64,000 nucleotides of DNA from an uncultured Clostridia bacterium (GTDB taxonomy: Bacteria; Bacillota; Clostridia; Oscillospirales; Oscillospiraceae): contig CALADI010000012.1 of assembly GCA_937890525.1 (NCBI GenBank), positions 124,001 to 188,000 on the forward strand. The letters are read 5' to 3'. A program made the translations under genes and the position numbers. Shown here in pieces: positions 32,838 to 41,629 of this stretch (position 1 is the first letter of the stretch; the number at the start of each line of letters is the position of its first letter). Under the pieces are notes generated by a model. The model did not search any database, was not told the origin of the DNA, and was given only the letters and a program-made list of their open reading frames with translations.

Positions 32838-33617
32838 TTAATATTGGGCTGCGCCGGCGCTCTTGAGCTGAAGCTGGAGCCGGTCTGCGATGAGGGCAAT
32901 GAATTCGGAATTGGTGGGCTTGCCCTTGGTATTGGAAACGGTATAGCCGAAAAACCGCTGTAAGGTATCCAGATCCCCACGATCCCAAGCCACCTCGATG
33001 GCATGGCGGATGGCGCGCTCCACCCGGCTGGGGGTGGTCTGGAAGGTCTTAGCCACCTGCGGGTACAGTACCTTGGTGATGGCGTTGATCACATCCATAT
33101 CTTCCACGGCCAGAATGATGGCCTCCCGCAGATATTGGTAGCCCTTGATATGGGCGGGGACGCCGATCTCGTGGATGATGCCGGTGACCATGGCTTCGAT
33201 GCTGTTCTGGGAGGGCTTGTGCAGACGCAGATCCTTCTGGCTTTCCCCACCACGGATCTCCTCCAGCCGATCCACCAGCGCATCCATGTCGCAGGGCTTG
33301 AGCATCAGATACATGACCCCAAGACCTGCCGCGGCCGATGCCACATAGTCGGTGACGAACCCGGAGGTGGCGAGGATCGCCGGTTGGTGATCTCCTGCGG
33401 CGATGGTTTTCAGGACGCTCAGCCCATCCCGCTTGGCGAGCATCAGATCCAGCACCAGAATATCCGGCTTTCGTTCTTCCACCATGCGGATCGCCTGTTC
33501 CCCATCATTGGCGATCCCGGACAGCTGGAAGCATTCAGAGCGCTGCATCGCCGTCCGAAGGGCAGTACAGAACTCCTCGGAACCGTCGGCGATCAATACG
33601 CTTGTTCTTTTGTCCAT
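32838..33617 (-). CDS. spo0A: Sporulation master regulator Spo0A
   Basis: 259-residue response regulator. The receiver domain (1-125) has phosphoacceptor D57 (LVLDLML), T84 and K107. The acidic pocket begins ADG at 10-12, so only one of the usual two aspartates is present. The Spo0A-only effector domain has GIIHEIGVPAHIKGYQYL, the recognition helix SRVERAIRHAIEVAW near 195-208 and GKPTNSEFIALIADRL near the end. AGAAGGAGAGG precedes the ATG. Two upstream 0A boxes imply autoregulation. Its presence implies at least ancestral sporulation capacity. Confidence 0.97.
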   Translation of the reverse strand: MDKRTSVLIADGSEEFCTALRTAMQRSECFQLSGIANDGEQAIRMVEERKPDILVLDLMLAKRDGLSVLKTIAAGDHQPAILATSGFVTDYVASAAAGLGVMYLMLKPCDMDALVDRLEEIRGGESQKDLRLHKPSQNSIEAMVTGIIHEIGVPAHIKGYQYLREAIILAVEDMDVINAITKVLYPQVAKTFQTTPSRVERAIRHAIEVAWDRGDLDTLQRFFGYTVSNTKGKPTNSEFIALIADRLQLQLKSAGAAQY

Positions 33618-33687
33618 GTAATTCCTCTCCTTCTAAAAGTTGGTTTGCTTCGGGGTTCGACCCCGCCTGTGTCGCTGTGACAAATAA

Positions 33688-33716
33688 ATGATAGCATGGG
33701 GTAGTGGTTTTTGCAA
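33688..33716 (-). promoter_or_regulatory. Promoter of spo0A
   Basis: Minus-strand TTGCAA, 17 bases, TATCAT; leader about 65 bases with a short GGGGT-CGA-ACCCC hairpin. Confidence 0.55.
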
Positions 33717-33736
33717 TAAAAAACACAAAACAATCG

Positions 33737-33763
33737 CTCGACAAAAGGCGGAATTATTCGACA
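33737..33763 (-). promoter_or_regulatory. Pair of 0A boxes upstream of spo0A
   Basis: Minus-strand TGTCGAA (33757-33763, perfect) and TGTCGAG (33737-33743, one mismatch), 20 bp apart on the same face, upstream of the -35 box. The position suits activation by phosphorylated Spo0A. Confidence 0.6.
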
Positions 33764-33834
33764 TTTTATGGACAAATAATCAACTTTTATGGAGAAATGT
33801 TAGGAGATAAAGACAGACGGCGGCGGGGCTGCGG

Positions 33835-33863
33835 TTGACGCACTGCCGCCAATCGTGTAAAAT
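33835..33863 (+). promoter_or_regulatory. Promoter of pepF operon
   Basis: TTGACG, 17 bases, TAAAAT; leader about 25 bases. Confidence 0.6.
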
Positions 33864-33894
33864 GAAACCATCATTTCAGAAAAGGAGCGATGTT

Positions 33895-35649
33895 ATGAAC
33901 GAAGTATGGAACCTTGACCCGATCTATAAGGGTTTTGATGATCCTGCCTTTGAGCAGGACCTTGCCAAGCTGGATGCGCTGTCCGGAGAATTTACGGCTT
34001 TTCCCCGGGATCTGGGGGGCGATGCTCTGCAGACGCTGCGCCGGGGGATCGATTTTGAGGAGCGGATCACCAAGGTGGTGGAGCGTCTGGCGGGCTATGC
34101 ATCCCTGCGCCAGTCTGCCAATACCAAGGACCCCCAGGCCACATCCCAGATGGGCAGGATCATGGCGCTGTACAGCGGTCTTGCGTCTCCTGAGGCGGCG
34201 TTCAAGGATTGGGCCAGCAAGCTGCCCAACTTGATGGAGCTGGTATCGCAGGACGAGGTGCTGAGCGGCTACCGGTTCCTGTTTGAGAATATGGCGGACT
34301 CCGCCCGGTATCTGCTGCCCGGCATGGGCGAGGAGATCATGGCACGGATGGAGCTGTCCGGCGGCAATGCGTGGAGCGATCTGCAGCAGTACCTCACCAG
34401 TACCGTGGAGGTGGACTACCGTGGGCAGACCACCAATCTGTCGGCGGTGCGGAATCTGGCTTATGATCCCGATCCTCAGGTGCGTCAGGATGCCTACAAG
34501 GCGGAACTGGCAGCCTACGACAAGATCAAGGACTCGGTGGCTTTTGCGCTGAACTCCATCAAGCTGGAGACCATCACCGACTGCCGCCTGCGTGGCTATG
34601 AAAGCCCGCTGGAGCGGACGCTGAAGCGTTCTTTCCTGTCCAGACAGACTCTGGATGCCATGCTGGGGGCGATGGACGAGTACCTGCCCAAGTTCTGGCA
34701 GTATTTGAAGGTCAAGGGCAAGGCGCTGGGTCACGAGAACGGACTGCCTTGGTACGACCTGTTTGCTCCCATGGGCAATGCCAGCACCAAGTTCACCACC
34801 CAGCAGGCCAGAGATTTTCTGGTGGAGCTGTTTGCCGGATTCGACGCCGAGCTTTCGCAGATGGTGGCCACGGCATTTGACAATGCGTGGATCGACTTCT
34901 ATCCCAGAGACGGCAAGGCCGGCGGTGCCTTCTGCGCCGGGGTGGAGTGCCTTGGGGAGAGCCGGATCCTGACCAACTTCGACGGAATGTTCACCGATGT
35001 GGTGACGCTGGCTCACGAGCTGGGGCACGCATTCCACAACCAGTGCATCCGGGATCACCGCCCCCTGAACCGGGATTACTCCATGCCGGTGGCGGAAACC
35101 GCCTCTACCTTCAACGAGTGCGTGGTCATGGCTGCCGCCATCAAGGAAGCCAAGGATGACGACGAGCGTCTGGCGCTGATCGAGTCCCAGCTTCAGGACG
35201 CTGCCCAGATCATCTGCGATATCTACTCCCGCTACCGGTTCGAGGCCATGGTCTTTGCCAACCGGGAGTCCCAGTTCATGGATGCGGGCACCCTCTGCGG
35301 CTTCATGACCAAGGCGCAGGAGCAGTCCTACGGGGACGGTCTGGATCACGACCAGATGCATCCGTATATGTGGGTGTGCAAGAGCCACTACTACGGACCC
35401 ACTTTCTACAACTTCCCCTATGCCTTCGGCGGCCTGTTTGCCCGTGGCCTGTATGCCCAGTATGAGACGGAGGGCGCACCCTTTGTGGAGAAATACAAGC
35501 GCCTGCTGCACACCACCACCGTGGCTACTGCTGAGGATACCGCCAAGGTGGCAGGCATCGACCTGACGGACAAGCGCTTCTGGCGGGGCGCTCTGCAAAC
35601 CATCGCCGACCAGATCGACCTGTTCTGCCAGATCGTGGAGGGAAAATGA
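33895..35649 (+). CDS. pepF: M3-family oligoendopeptidase F
   Basis: 584-residue cytoplasmic zinc peptidase. The zinc site is LAHELGHAFHNQ near residue 380 (HExxH) with the third ligand in the following SMPVAETASTFNE. Other M3B landmarks are GKAGGAFC and the substrate-binding SHYYGPTFYNFPYAFGGL near 500. Length matches PepF. ATG 33895 has AAAGGAG about 7 bases upstream; the upstream in-frame ATG lies inside the promoter. It overlaps the aminopeptidase gene by 4 bases, so the pair probably completes peptide breakdown. Confidence 0.95.
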   Translation: MNEVWNLDPIYKGFDDPAFEQDLAKLDALSGEFTAFPRDLGGDALQTLRRGIDFEERITKVVERLAGYASLRQSANTKDPQATSQMGRIMALYSGLASPEAAFKDWASKLPNLMELVSQDEVLSGYRFLFENMADSARYLLPGMGEEIMARMELSGGNAWSDLQQYLTSTVEVDYRGQTTNLSAVRNLAYDPDPQVRQDAYKAELAAYDKIKDSVAFALNSIKLETITDCRLRGYESPLERTLKRSFLSRQTLDAMLGAMDEYLPKFWQYLKVKGKALGHENGLPWYDLFAPMGNASTKFTTQQARDFLVELFAGFDAELSQMVATAFDNAWIDFYPRDGKAGGAFCAGVECLGESRILTNFDGMFTDVVTLAHELGHAFHNQCIRDHRPLNRDYSMPVAETASTFNECVVMAAAIKEAKDDDERLALIESQLQDAAQIICDIYSRYRFEAMVFANRESQFMDAGTLCGFMTKAQEQSYGDGLDHDQMHPYMWVCKSHYYGPTFYNFPYAFGGLFARGLYAQYETEGAPFVEKYKRLLHTTTVATAEDTAKVAGIDLTDKRFWRGALQTIADQIDLFCQIVEGK

Positions 35650-36935
35650 TGGTCAACGAAAATGTAAAAGAACTGATGACATTTCTGGACGGCGCTCCCA
35701 GCGTGTATCACGCTGTGGAGCAGCTTCGCCGGATGTTTGAGGACGCAGGCTATACCCGGCTGGACGAGGGCGGACGCTGGGATCTTCAGGTGGGGGGAAA
35801 ATACTACCTGACCCGTGGGGGCAGCGCCATTGTGGGCTTCCGGATCCCCTGTGCAGACCCTCAGGGCTTCCTCATGACGGCCAGCCACTCCGACCGCCCC
35901 ACCTTCAAAATCAAGGAAAACGGAGAACTGGACGGAAATTATGTGCGTATCGCCACGGAAAAGTACGGTGGAATGCTGATGGCACCTTGGTTTGACCGTC
36001 CGCTGAGCGTGGCGGGCAGGGTCATGGTGGAAACCGAAGCCGGGGTGCAGACCAAGCTGGTGAATATCGACCGGGATCTGATGATGATCCCCAATGTGGC
36101 GATCCATATGAACCGCAAGGCCAACGACGGCTACGCCTACAACCCCACCAGCGACACCATCCCGGTGCTGGGGGGCAAGGATGCCAAGGGCCGTCTCATG
36201 GCGTTGCTTGAAGAGCAGGCGGACGGGGAGATCCTTGCCCATGATCTGTTCCTGTACAACCGGGATCGAGCCAAGGTCTGGGGGGCACAGGAGGAATTCT
36301 TCTCCGCTCAGGCCATTGATGATCTGGAATGTGCATGGAGCACCGTCAAGGGCTTCTTGACTGCCGGGGAGTCCCGCTCTATCCCGGTGGTGTGCGTGTT
36401 CGACAGCGAGGAGGTGGGCTCCAGCTCTGTGCAGGGCGCAGCGTCCACTCTGCTGGCAGACACCATTGCACGGATCTGCCGGGCGAGAGATTTGGAGCCG
36501 GAGCGGATGCTCAGCCAGAGCTTCCTGATCTCGGCGGACAATGCCCACGGCATCCATCCCAACCACCCGGAACTGGCGGATGCGGCCAATGCGCCGGTGG
36601 TCAACGGGGGCGTGGTGCTGAAATTCAACGCCAACCTGCGCTATACCACCGATGGGGTATCTGCGGCGGTGTTCCGCCGGGTCTGCCGTCTGGCAGATGT
36701 CCCGGTGCAGACCTACTACAACCGGGCGGATATCCCCGGTGGTTCTACCTTGGGCAACATCTCCCTTGGGCAGGTCTCCGTGCCCACGGCGGATATTGGA
36801 CTTGCCCAGCTTGCCATGCATTCCTGCTACGAGACTGCGGGGGTGCAGGATGTGGAGCATCTGCTCAAGGCGATGCAGGTCTACTACGGCTCCACCTTGA
36901 CGGTGACTGCCGAAGGCACCTATCTGCTTAACTGA
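35646..36935 (+). CDS. M18-family aminopeptidase
   Basis: 429-residue zinc aminopeptidase of the M18 (ApeB/LAP4) family. Metal ligands appear in TASHSDRPTFKIK (His-Asp), FDSEEVGSSS (Glu-Glu, aspartate of the metal bridge) and SADNAHGIHPN, with a last His near LAMHSCYE. Mid-protein IAIHMNRKAN-like and KDAKGRLMALL also match. The start ATG overlaps the pepF stop (ATGATG), so 35646 or 35649 are possible. Together with PepF it should free amino acids from short peptides. Confidence 0.93.
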   Translation: MMVNENVKELMTFLDGAPSVYHAVEQLRRMFEDAGYTRLDEGGRWDLQVGGKYYLTRGGSAIVGFRIPCADPQGFLMTASHSDRPTFKIKENGELDGNYVRIATEKYGGMLMAPWFDRPLSVAGRVMVETEAGVQTKLVNIDRDLMMIPNVAIHMNRKANDGYAYNPTSDTIPVLGGKDAKGRLMALLEEQADGEILAHDLFLYNRDRAKVWGAQEEFFSAQAIDDLECAWSTVKGFLTAGESRSIPVVCVFDSEEVGSSSVQGAASTLLADTIARICRARDLEPERMLSQSFLISADNAHGIHPNHPELADAANAPVVNGGVVLKFNANLRYTTDGVSAAVFRRVCRLADVPVQTYYNRADIPGGSTLGNISLGQVSVPTADIGLAQLAMHSCYETAGVQDVEHLLKAMQVYYGSTLTVTAEGTYLLN

Positions 36936-36942
36936 TTGATAT

Positions 36943-36977
36943 AAAAACAGGCGCTTCATCATGAAGCGCCTGTTTTT
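36943..36977. terminator. Bidirectional terminator after pepF operon
   Basis: Long stem AAAAACAGGCGCTTCAT / ATGAAGCGCCTGTTTTT with T-runs on both strands. On the minus strand it would end any transcript from the promoter at 37042-37069. Confidence 0.9.
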
Positions 36978-37035
36978 TGTGGTTATTTCCGTAAATATTT
37001 GTCGCACAGAGCGTTGATCTGATCGGCGAACCGGG
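36943..37035 (-). ncRNA. Candidate short transcript (about 90 nt)
   Basis: The sequence between a TATAAT promoter (37042-37069) and the shared terminator could be a free-standing small RNA. One minus-strand frame reads KQKELARFADQINALCDKY and ends in TAA at 36983-36985, but has no start codon after the predicted transcript start; only a TTG upstream of the promoter is available. So a small RNA or a gene remnant are both possible. Weakly supported. Confidence 0.25.
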
Positions 37036-37041
37036 CGAGTT

Positions 37042-37069
37042 CCTTTTGTTTATTATATCGTATACCGAT
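37042..37069 (-). promoter_or_regulatory. Promoter of candidate short transcript
   Basis: Minus-strand TTGCGT, 16 bases, TATAAT, located after the prs terminator. Confidence 0.4.
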
Positions 37070-37099
37070 GAAAACGCAACGGGGCAAAAAATTTTACAT

Positions 37100-37136
37100 A
37101 GAAAACACCGGGAAAAGCATTGCGCTTTTCCCGGTG
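37100..37136 (-). terminator. Terminator of prs
   Basis: Minus-strand stem CACCGGGAAAAGC / GCTTTTCCCGGTG followed by GTTTTCT, 10 bases after the prs stop. Confidence 0.85.
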
Positions 37137-37145
37137 CGGGCATGG

Positions 37146-38294
37146 TTAATTGCGGGTAGCCAGCAGGGCTTCGATCTTCTGGATGGGATCGCAGATGGAG
37201 CTGACGGAGATGTCGTGATTGATGGCGGCGACAAAGTAGGCGGTGTACTTGGAGCAGTCCACATCCAAATACCAGTCCCGCTTCAGCAGCTCGGGGGTGC
37301 GGTAGGTCAGGTTGGTACCCACCACGGTGGTGAGGGTGCCCTCGGCCACAGCCTCGTCGAACTTGGTCAGACCGCTGGTGAACAGGGGGAAGGTGGTGTT
37401 GGCGATGATGTGCTTGGCACCGCGCTTCTTCAGCTCCCGTGCCACTTCCAGCATGCTTTCGCCGGAGGCGATGATGTCGTCAGCGATGAACACGGTCTTG
37501 CCCTCCACGCTCTCGCCCAGATACTCGTGGGCCACGATGGGGTTGCGTCCGTTGACCACGCGGGTGTAGTCCCGGCGCTTGTAGAACATACCCAGATTAC
37601 AGCCCAGCACGCTGGAGAAGTACATATTGCGGGTGATGGCGCCCTCGTCCGGGCTGATGATGATGAAGTGATCCTTGTCAAAGTTCAGCTCGGGCATCTT
37701 CTTCAGCAGAGCCTTCAGCACCTGATAGGTGGGCATGACATTGTCGAAGCTCATCAGGGGAACGGCGTTCATCATCCGGGGATCGTGGGCATCAAAGGTG
37801 ATGATGTTCTCAACACCCATGGCCTGCAGTTCCTGAAGTGCAACGGCGCAGTCCAGACTCTCCCGCACGACTCTGCGGTGCTGGCGTCCGCCGTACAGGC
37901 TGGGCATGATGACGGTGACCCGGTGGGCGCGGCCTGCAACGGCCTGGATCAGACGCTTCAGGTTGGCGAAATGATCGTCCGGGGACATGTGGTTCTCATG
38001 ACCGAACAGGTTGTAGGTCAGGCTGTAGTTGCCGGGATCTACGACCAGGAAGATGTCGTCACCACGGACGGACTCCCTCACCAGACCCTTGGCATCGCCG
38101 TTCTGGAACCGGGGGCAGTCACAGGGGATGAGGTAGGTATCCTTCTGGATGCCCACTTCCTTGGACCATGCCACCAGATGCTGGTCGATGAGCTGGGCAA
38201 ATTCCTCTGCACCGGGGCAGGCAATCAGCCCCAGATCAGCGACCTGAGTCTCCGGATTGAAAAAGCTGGACGGGTTCACACTACTGTTCGACAT
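37146..38294 (-). CDS. prs: Ribose-phosphate pyrophosphokinase, long form
   Basis: 382-residue PRPP synthetase-like protein, about 65 residues longer than standard Prs. The PRPP-binding loop is VFIADDIIASGESML near 270, the flexible catalytic loop region GGRQHRRVVRES near 140, and FDAHDPRMM matches the metal-site DLHA.Q region. The N-terminal part (CPGAEEFAQLIDQHL) carries an extra segment. I chose ATG 38294, with GGAGGAG 8 bases upstream; ATG 38312 overlaps that site. Makes PRPP for nucleotide, histidine and NAD synthesis, if active. Long Prs-like proteins are common in Clostridia. Confidence 0.85.
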   Translation of the reverse strand: MSNSSVNPSSFFNPETQVADLGLIACPGAEEFAQLIDQHLVAWSKEVGIQKDTYLIPCDCPRFQNGDAKGLVRESVRGDDIFLVVDPGNYSLTYNLFGHENHMSPDDHFANLKRLIQAVAGRAHRVTVIMPSLYGGRQHRRVVRESLDCAVALQELQAMGVENIITFDAHDPRMMNAVPLMSFDNVMPTYQVLKALLKKMPELNFDKDHFIIISPDEGAITRNMYFSSVLGCNLGMFYKRRDYTRVVNGRNPIVAHEYLGESVEGKTVFIADDIIASGESMLEVARELKKRGAKHIIANTTFPLFTSGLTKFDEAVAEGTLTTVVGTNLTYRTPELLKRDWYLDVDCSKYTAYFVAAINHDISVSSICDPIQKIEALLATRN

Positions 38295-38499
38295 ACTCTT
38301 TGTCTCCTCCATAGCATTGGTGTCTATACGATATCATGTGTCGATTGCGGCAGAAAGCGCAATAAAATAATCACTTTTATTGTAGCATATTTTTCGGGAA
38401 GTTCTATAGGAATTTCACATTAATTTTACAATTTTCGACCTTTGTCAATGATGGCTGATTTTCCTGCCGGGGAACTGGTGAAAATGCTGAGGACGGGCG

Positions 38500-38546
38500 G
38501 GGAAAACACAAACCGTCTCTGCCGCACAAGGGCGCGGCAGAGACGG
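38500..38546 (-). terminator. Terminator of citrate synthase
   Basis: Minus-strand 13-bp stem CCGTCTCTGCCGC / GCGGCAGAGACGG followed by TTTGTGTTTTCC. The rest of the gap 38313-38499 holds the prs upstream region; I see no gene and no convincing promoter there. Confidence 0.85.
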
Positions 38547-38554
38547 AAAATGGT

Positions 38555-39919
38555 TCAAGGGCGATCCTCCCAAGCCACATAGGGCTGCTCGGGCTTCACG
38601 CTGATATAGGCAGGGCGGATGATCTTGCCGGCGTTCTGGATCTCCTCGATCCGGTGGGCACTCCATCCGGCGATGCGGGCCACGGCGAACAGGGGAGTGA
38701 ACAGTTCGCAGGGCAGATCCAGCATCCGATAGATAAGCCCGGAGTAGAAGTCCACATTGGCGCTGACGCCCTTGTAGATCTTGCGCTTCTGGGCGATGAC
38801 CTCCGGGGCAATTTCCGCCACGGTGCAGTAGATCTGGTACTCCTCTTGGAATCCCTTTTCCTCCGAGAGGGATTGAGCGCATTCCATGAGGATGTCGGCT
38901 CTGGGGTCGGACAGGGAATAGACTGCGTGACCGAAGCCGTAGATCAGCCCTGCCCGGTCAAAGGCTTCGCCGTCCAGCAGACGGGACAGGTATCCCCGGA
39001 TGGCATCCCGGTCGTGGATGTCCACAGAGCGCTTCATGTCGTCGAACATCTGCACCACTTTGATGTTGGCACCGCCGTGGCGGGGCCCCTTCAGAGAACC
39101 CAGCGCTGCGGCAACGGCGGAATAGGTGTCGGTGCCGGAGGAGGAGACTACATGAGTGGTGAAGGTGGAGTTGTTGCCGCCGCCGTGCTCGGCGTGGAGC
39201 ACCAGCGCCAGATCCAAGATCTTGGCCTCCAGTTGGGAGAAAGCGCCATCCTCCCGCAGCAGGTGCAGCAGATTCTCGGCGGTGGAGTATTCCGGCTTGG
39301 GCAGGTGGATGAACAGACTCTTGGACTGGTGGTAGTGGCGGTAGGACTGGTAGGAGTACACCGACAGCAGGGGGAACACCGAGATCAGCTGGATGCATTG
39401 GCGCAGCACATTGGGGATGGAGATATCGTCGGGATTGTCATCGTAAGCGTACAGGGCAAGGACGCTGCGGGACAGAATGTTCATCATATCCTTGCCGGGG
39501 GCTTTCAGGATCATGTCCCGGACGAAGGAGTTGGGAAGGCTGCGGTACTCCGACAGCTCATGGGTGAACTGGCGAAGCTGCTCTTGGGTGGGCAGCTGAG
39601 AAAACAGCAGCAGGTATACGGCTTCTTCAAAGCCGAACCGGTCGTAGGGCAGAAATCCCTTGACCAGATCCCGGACATTGACGCCCCGGTAGTAAAGCTG
39701 ACCTTCGCAGGGGACGGATGCGCCGGCTGCATCCACATCCTTTGCTTTGATGCGGGAAACTTCCGTCAGGCCGGTGACCACGCCGTTGCCGTCCAGATCC
39801 CGAAGCCCACGGTATACTTTGTGTTCCAGATACATATTGGGTTGGATGTGGTTGTTTCGGGTGGACAGATCAGCCATTTCCCGGATATAGGGGGTGATCT
39901 CAGAGAACAGTTGCTTCAT
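38555..39919 (-). CDS. gltA: Citrate synthase
   Basis: 454-residue citrate/2-methylcitrate synthase. Catalytic residues are visible: the first His in LALVLHAEHGGGNNSTF, the second in IYGFGHAVYSLSDPRA, and the aspartate in VSANVDFYSGLIY. The conserved LKGPRHGGANIKV and the N-terminal LYYRGVNVRDL are also there. An extended N-terminus of about 60 residues is typical of the clostridial form. AAAGGAGG precedes the ATG. It is transcribed alone; no aconitase or isocitrate dehydrogenase gene is nearby, so a role in glutamate synthesis is inferred. Confidence 0.95.
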   Translation of the reverse strand: MKQLFSEITPYIREMADLSTRNNHIQPNMYLEHKVYRGLRDLDGNGVVTGLTEVSRIKAKDVDAAGASVPCEGQLYYRGVNVRDLVKGFLPYDRFGFEEAVYLLLFSQLPTQEQLRQFTHELSEYRSLPNSFVRDMILKAPGKDMMNILSRSVLALYAYDDNPDDISIPNVLRQCIQLISVFPLLSVYSYQSYRHYHQSKSLFIHLPKPEYSTAENLLHLLREDGAFSQLEAKILDLALVLHAEHGGGNNSTFTTHVVSSSGTDTYSAVAAALGSLKGPRHGGANIKVVQMFDDMKRSVDIHDRDAIRGYLSRLLDGEAFDRAGLIYGFGHAVYSLSDPRADILMECAQSLSEEKGFQEEYQIYCTVAEIAPEVIAQKRKIYKGVSANVDFYSGLIYRMLDLPCELFTPLFAVARIAGWSAHRIEEIQNAGKIIRPAYISVKPEQPYVAWEDRP

Positions 39920-39951
39920 GGCGGGTACCTCCTTTGGAAAATAATAAAATC

Positions 39952-39980
39952 ATTATAAACCAGCCGGTCAGGAACCGCAA
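39952..39980 (-). promoter_or_regulatory. Promoter of citrate synthase gene
   Basis: Minus-strand TTGCGG, 17 bases, TATAAT. Confidence 0.6.
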
Positions 39981-40034
39981 TCCGAAAAATGTAATTCTTT
40001 TGTGAATATCCTGCATAATTTCCGCGGCAGGTGC

Positions 40035-40065
40035 AAAAATCCCGCCGCTCCGGCAGCGGCGGGAA
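40035..40065 (-). terminator. Terminator of MATE gene
   Basis: Minus-strand stem TCCCGCCGCT / AGCGGCGGGA followed by TTTTTG. Confidence 0.85.
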
Positions 40066-40071
40066 TAGGGC

Positions 40072-41436
40072 TTATTTCCCCAATTGGTTGGCTCTGCCCC
40101 GCAGGATCCGGGGCATCATAACAAAATACATGGGGATGGATACGCTCACCGCCAGAATGTCGGAAATGGGCTGAGCGTAGAAGATCATGGAGGCGTCCAT
40201 CAGATTGGGGATGGCAAATACGGCGATGAAGTAGACGGTCTTGCGCCAGAAGGACAGAGGCAGCGACATCTGGATCTGCCCCATGCCGGTGAACCCGTCC
40301 ACGATGGCGTACTGGATGCCCAGCGGGACGGCGGTGAGGGTGCAGATGCCGATGGCGCGGCAGGCTTGGGCATTGAGGGACGCATCCGAGGTGAACAGGG
40401 ACACAAACATCGGGCCTGCCAGCCGTGCCATGACGAACAGGATGCCGGTGTAGGCGGCGCACAGCCCGGCAATGTAGCGCTGGGCCTTCAGTACCCGCTG
40501 GGAATGTCCTGCGCCGTAGTTGTAGCTGAGGATGCATTGGGTACCGCCGCTGATGCCGCCGAGCGGCATGGTCAGCACCAGCATGAAGCTCTGGACGATG
40601 GTGTTCACGGTGATGAGGGTATCTCCCTGTGCACCGCCGTGCTTTTGCAGCAGCGCATTCATGGCGATGATCATGATGTTGTCGGCGGCGATGATGGCGA
40701 AGGGGGTGAAGCCCATTTGCAGCACCCGTGCCATGGTTTTCAGACTGTAGCCGCCAAAGGAGATGGTGATGGAGGACTTGCGGAACAGGAACACCAGCAC
40801 AAACACGGCGCTGGCGGCTTGGCTGATGACGGTGGCAAGGGCGGCGCCCCGGACGCCCATGCGGAACAGGTAGATGAACACCGGGTCGAGGATGATGTTC
40901 AGCACCGCACCCAAGATCACCGAGCACATCCCCACCTTGGCATAGCCTTGTGCCACGATGAATTGGTACATGCCCACCGACAGCAGGGAGAAGATGGTAC
41001 CGCTGACATAGATGGTGAAATACGCCTCGGCATAGGGGTAGGTGGCGCCGCTGGCGCCAAACAGCCGCAGCATGGGCGCCTTCAGCGCCAGCGCAAGGAT
41101 GGTGACGATCACGGAGATGCCGCCCAGCAGGACAAAGCAGTTGGCGAGGATGTGGGATGCCTTCTCCCGGTTGCCCTCTCCAAGGGCGATGCCCATCAGC
41201 GGTGTGCCGCCGATGCCCACCAGAAAGGCAAATGCGCCGATCATGGTGACGATGGGGCCGCAGACCCCCACGCCTGCAAGGGACAGGTCGCCGGTGACCG
41301 GGATATTGCCCACGAACATCCGATCCACGATGCTGTAAAGGACGCTGACGAACTGCGCCAGCATACTGGGGATGGCGATGCGCAGCACGAGCCGTCCGAT
41401 GGGCTCTCTGCCCAGATCATTTTCTGTCTGCTTCAT
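40072..41436 (-). CDS. MATE-family efflux transporter
   Basis: 454-residue multi-antimicrobial extrusion (MatE) carrier with twelve hydrophobic segments in two halves. The N-terminal IPSMLAQFVSVLYSIVDRMFVG is a strong family signature (key residues P, Y, D-R-F-G), followed by GIGGTPLMGIALGEGNREKA. The second half repeats the pattern (SYNYGAGHSQRV). Probably exports drugs or metabolites using Na+ or H+. A GAGAGG site lies upstream of the ATG. It is transcribed alone. Confidence 0.93.
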   Translation of the reverse strand: MKQTENDLGREPIGRLVLRIAIPSMLAQFVSVLYSIVDRMFVGNIPVTGDLSLAGVGVCGPIVTMIGAFAFLVGIGGTPLMGIALGEGNREKASHILANCFVLLGGISVIVTILALALKAPMLRLFGASGATYPYAEAYFTIYVSGTIFSLLSVGMYQFIVAQGYAKVGMCSVILGAVLNIILDPVFIYLFRMGVRGAALATVISQAASAVFVLVFLFRKSSITISFGGYSLKTMARVLQMGFTPFAIIAADNIMIIAMNALLQKHGGAQGDTLITVNTIVQSFMLVLTMPLGGISGGTQCILSYNYGAGHSQRVLKAQRYIAGLCAAYTGILFVMARLAGPMFVSLFTSDASLNAQACRAIGICTLTAVPLGIQYAIVDGFTGMGQIQMSLPLSFWRKTVYFIAVFAIPNLMDASMIFYAQPISDILAVSVSIPMYFVMMPRILRGRANQLGK

Positions 41437-41473
41437 GAAACAAAACCTCTCGAAATAATATGCTCAACAGGAT

Positions 41474-41501
41474 ATTATACACATTTTCCGGAAGAAATCA
41501 A
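41474..41501 (-). promoter_or_regulatory. Promoter of MATE gene
   Basis: Minus-strand TTGATT, 16 bases, TATAAT. Confidence 0.5.
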
Positions 41502-41556
41502 GGCTGGTTTCTAAGAGATCGATGGGGGCAAAGAGTGGTCATAATAAATAAAACGG

Positions 41557-41586
41557 TTGACGAAAAATGGAGAAACATTGTATCAT
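41557..41586 (+). promoter_or_regulatory. Promoter of the small membrane-protein gene
   Basis: TTGACG, 18 bases, TATCAT. Confidence 0.5.
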
Positions 41587-41629
41587 TTTACTGAGGGAGG
41601 AAGATGCACACATCGCAAAGGAGGCGCTT

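Noticed and set aside
33640..33670. GGTTCGACCCC as a tRNA T-arm
   Set aside because: No acceptor, D or anticodon arms fit around it; it is a small hairpin in the spo0A leader.
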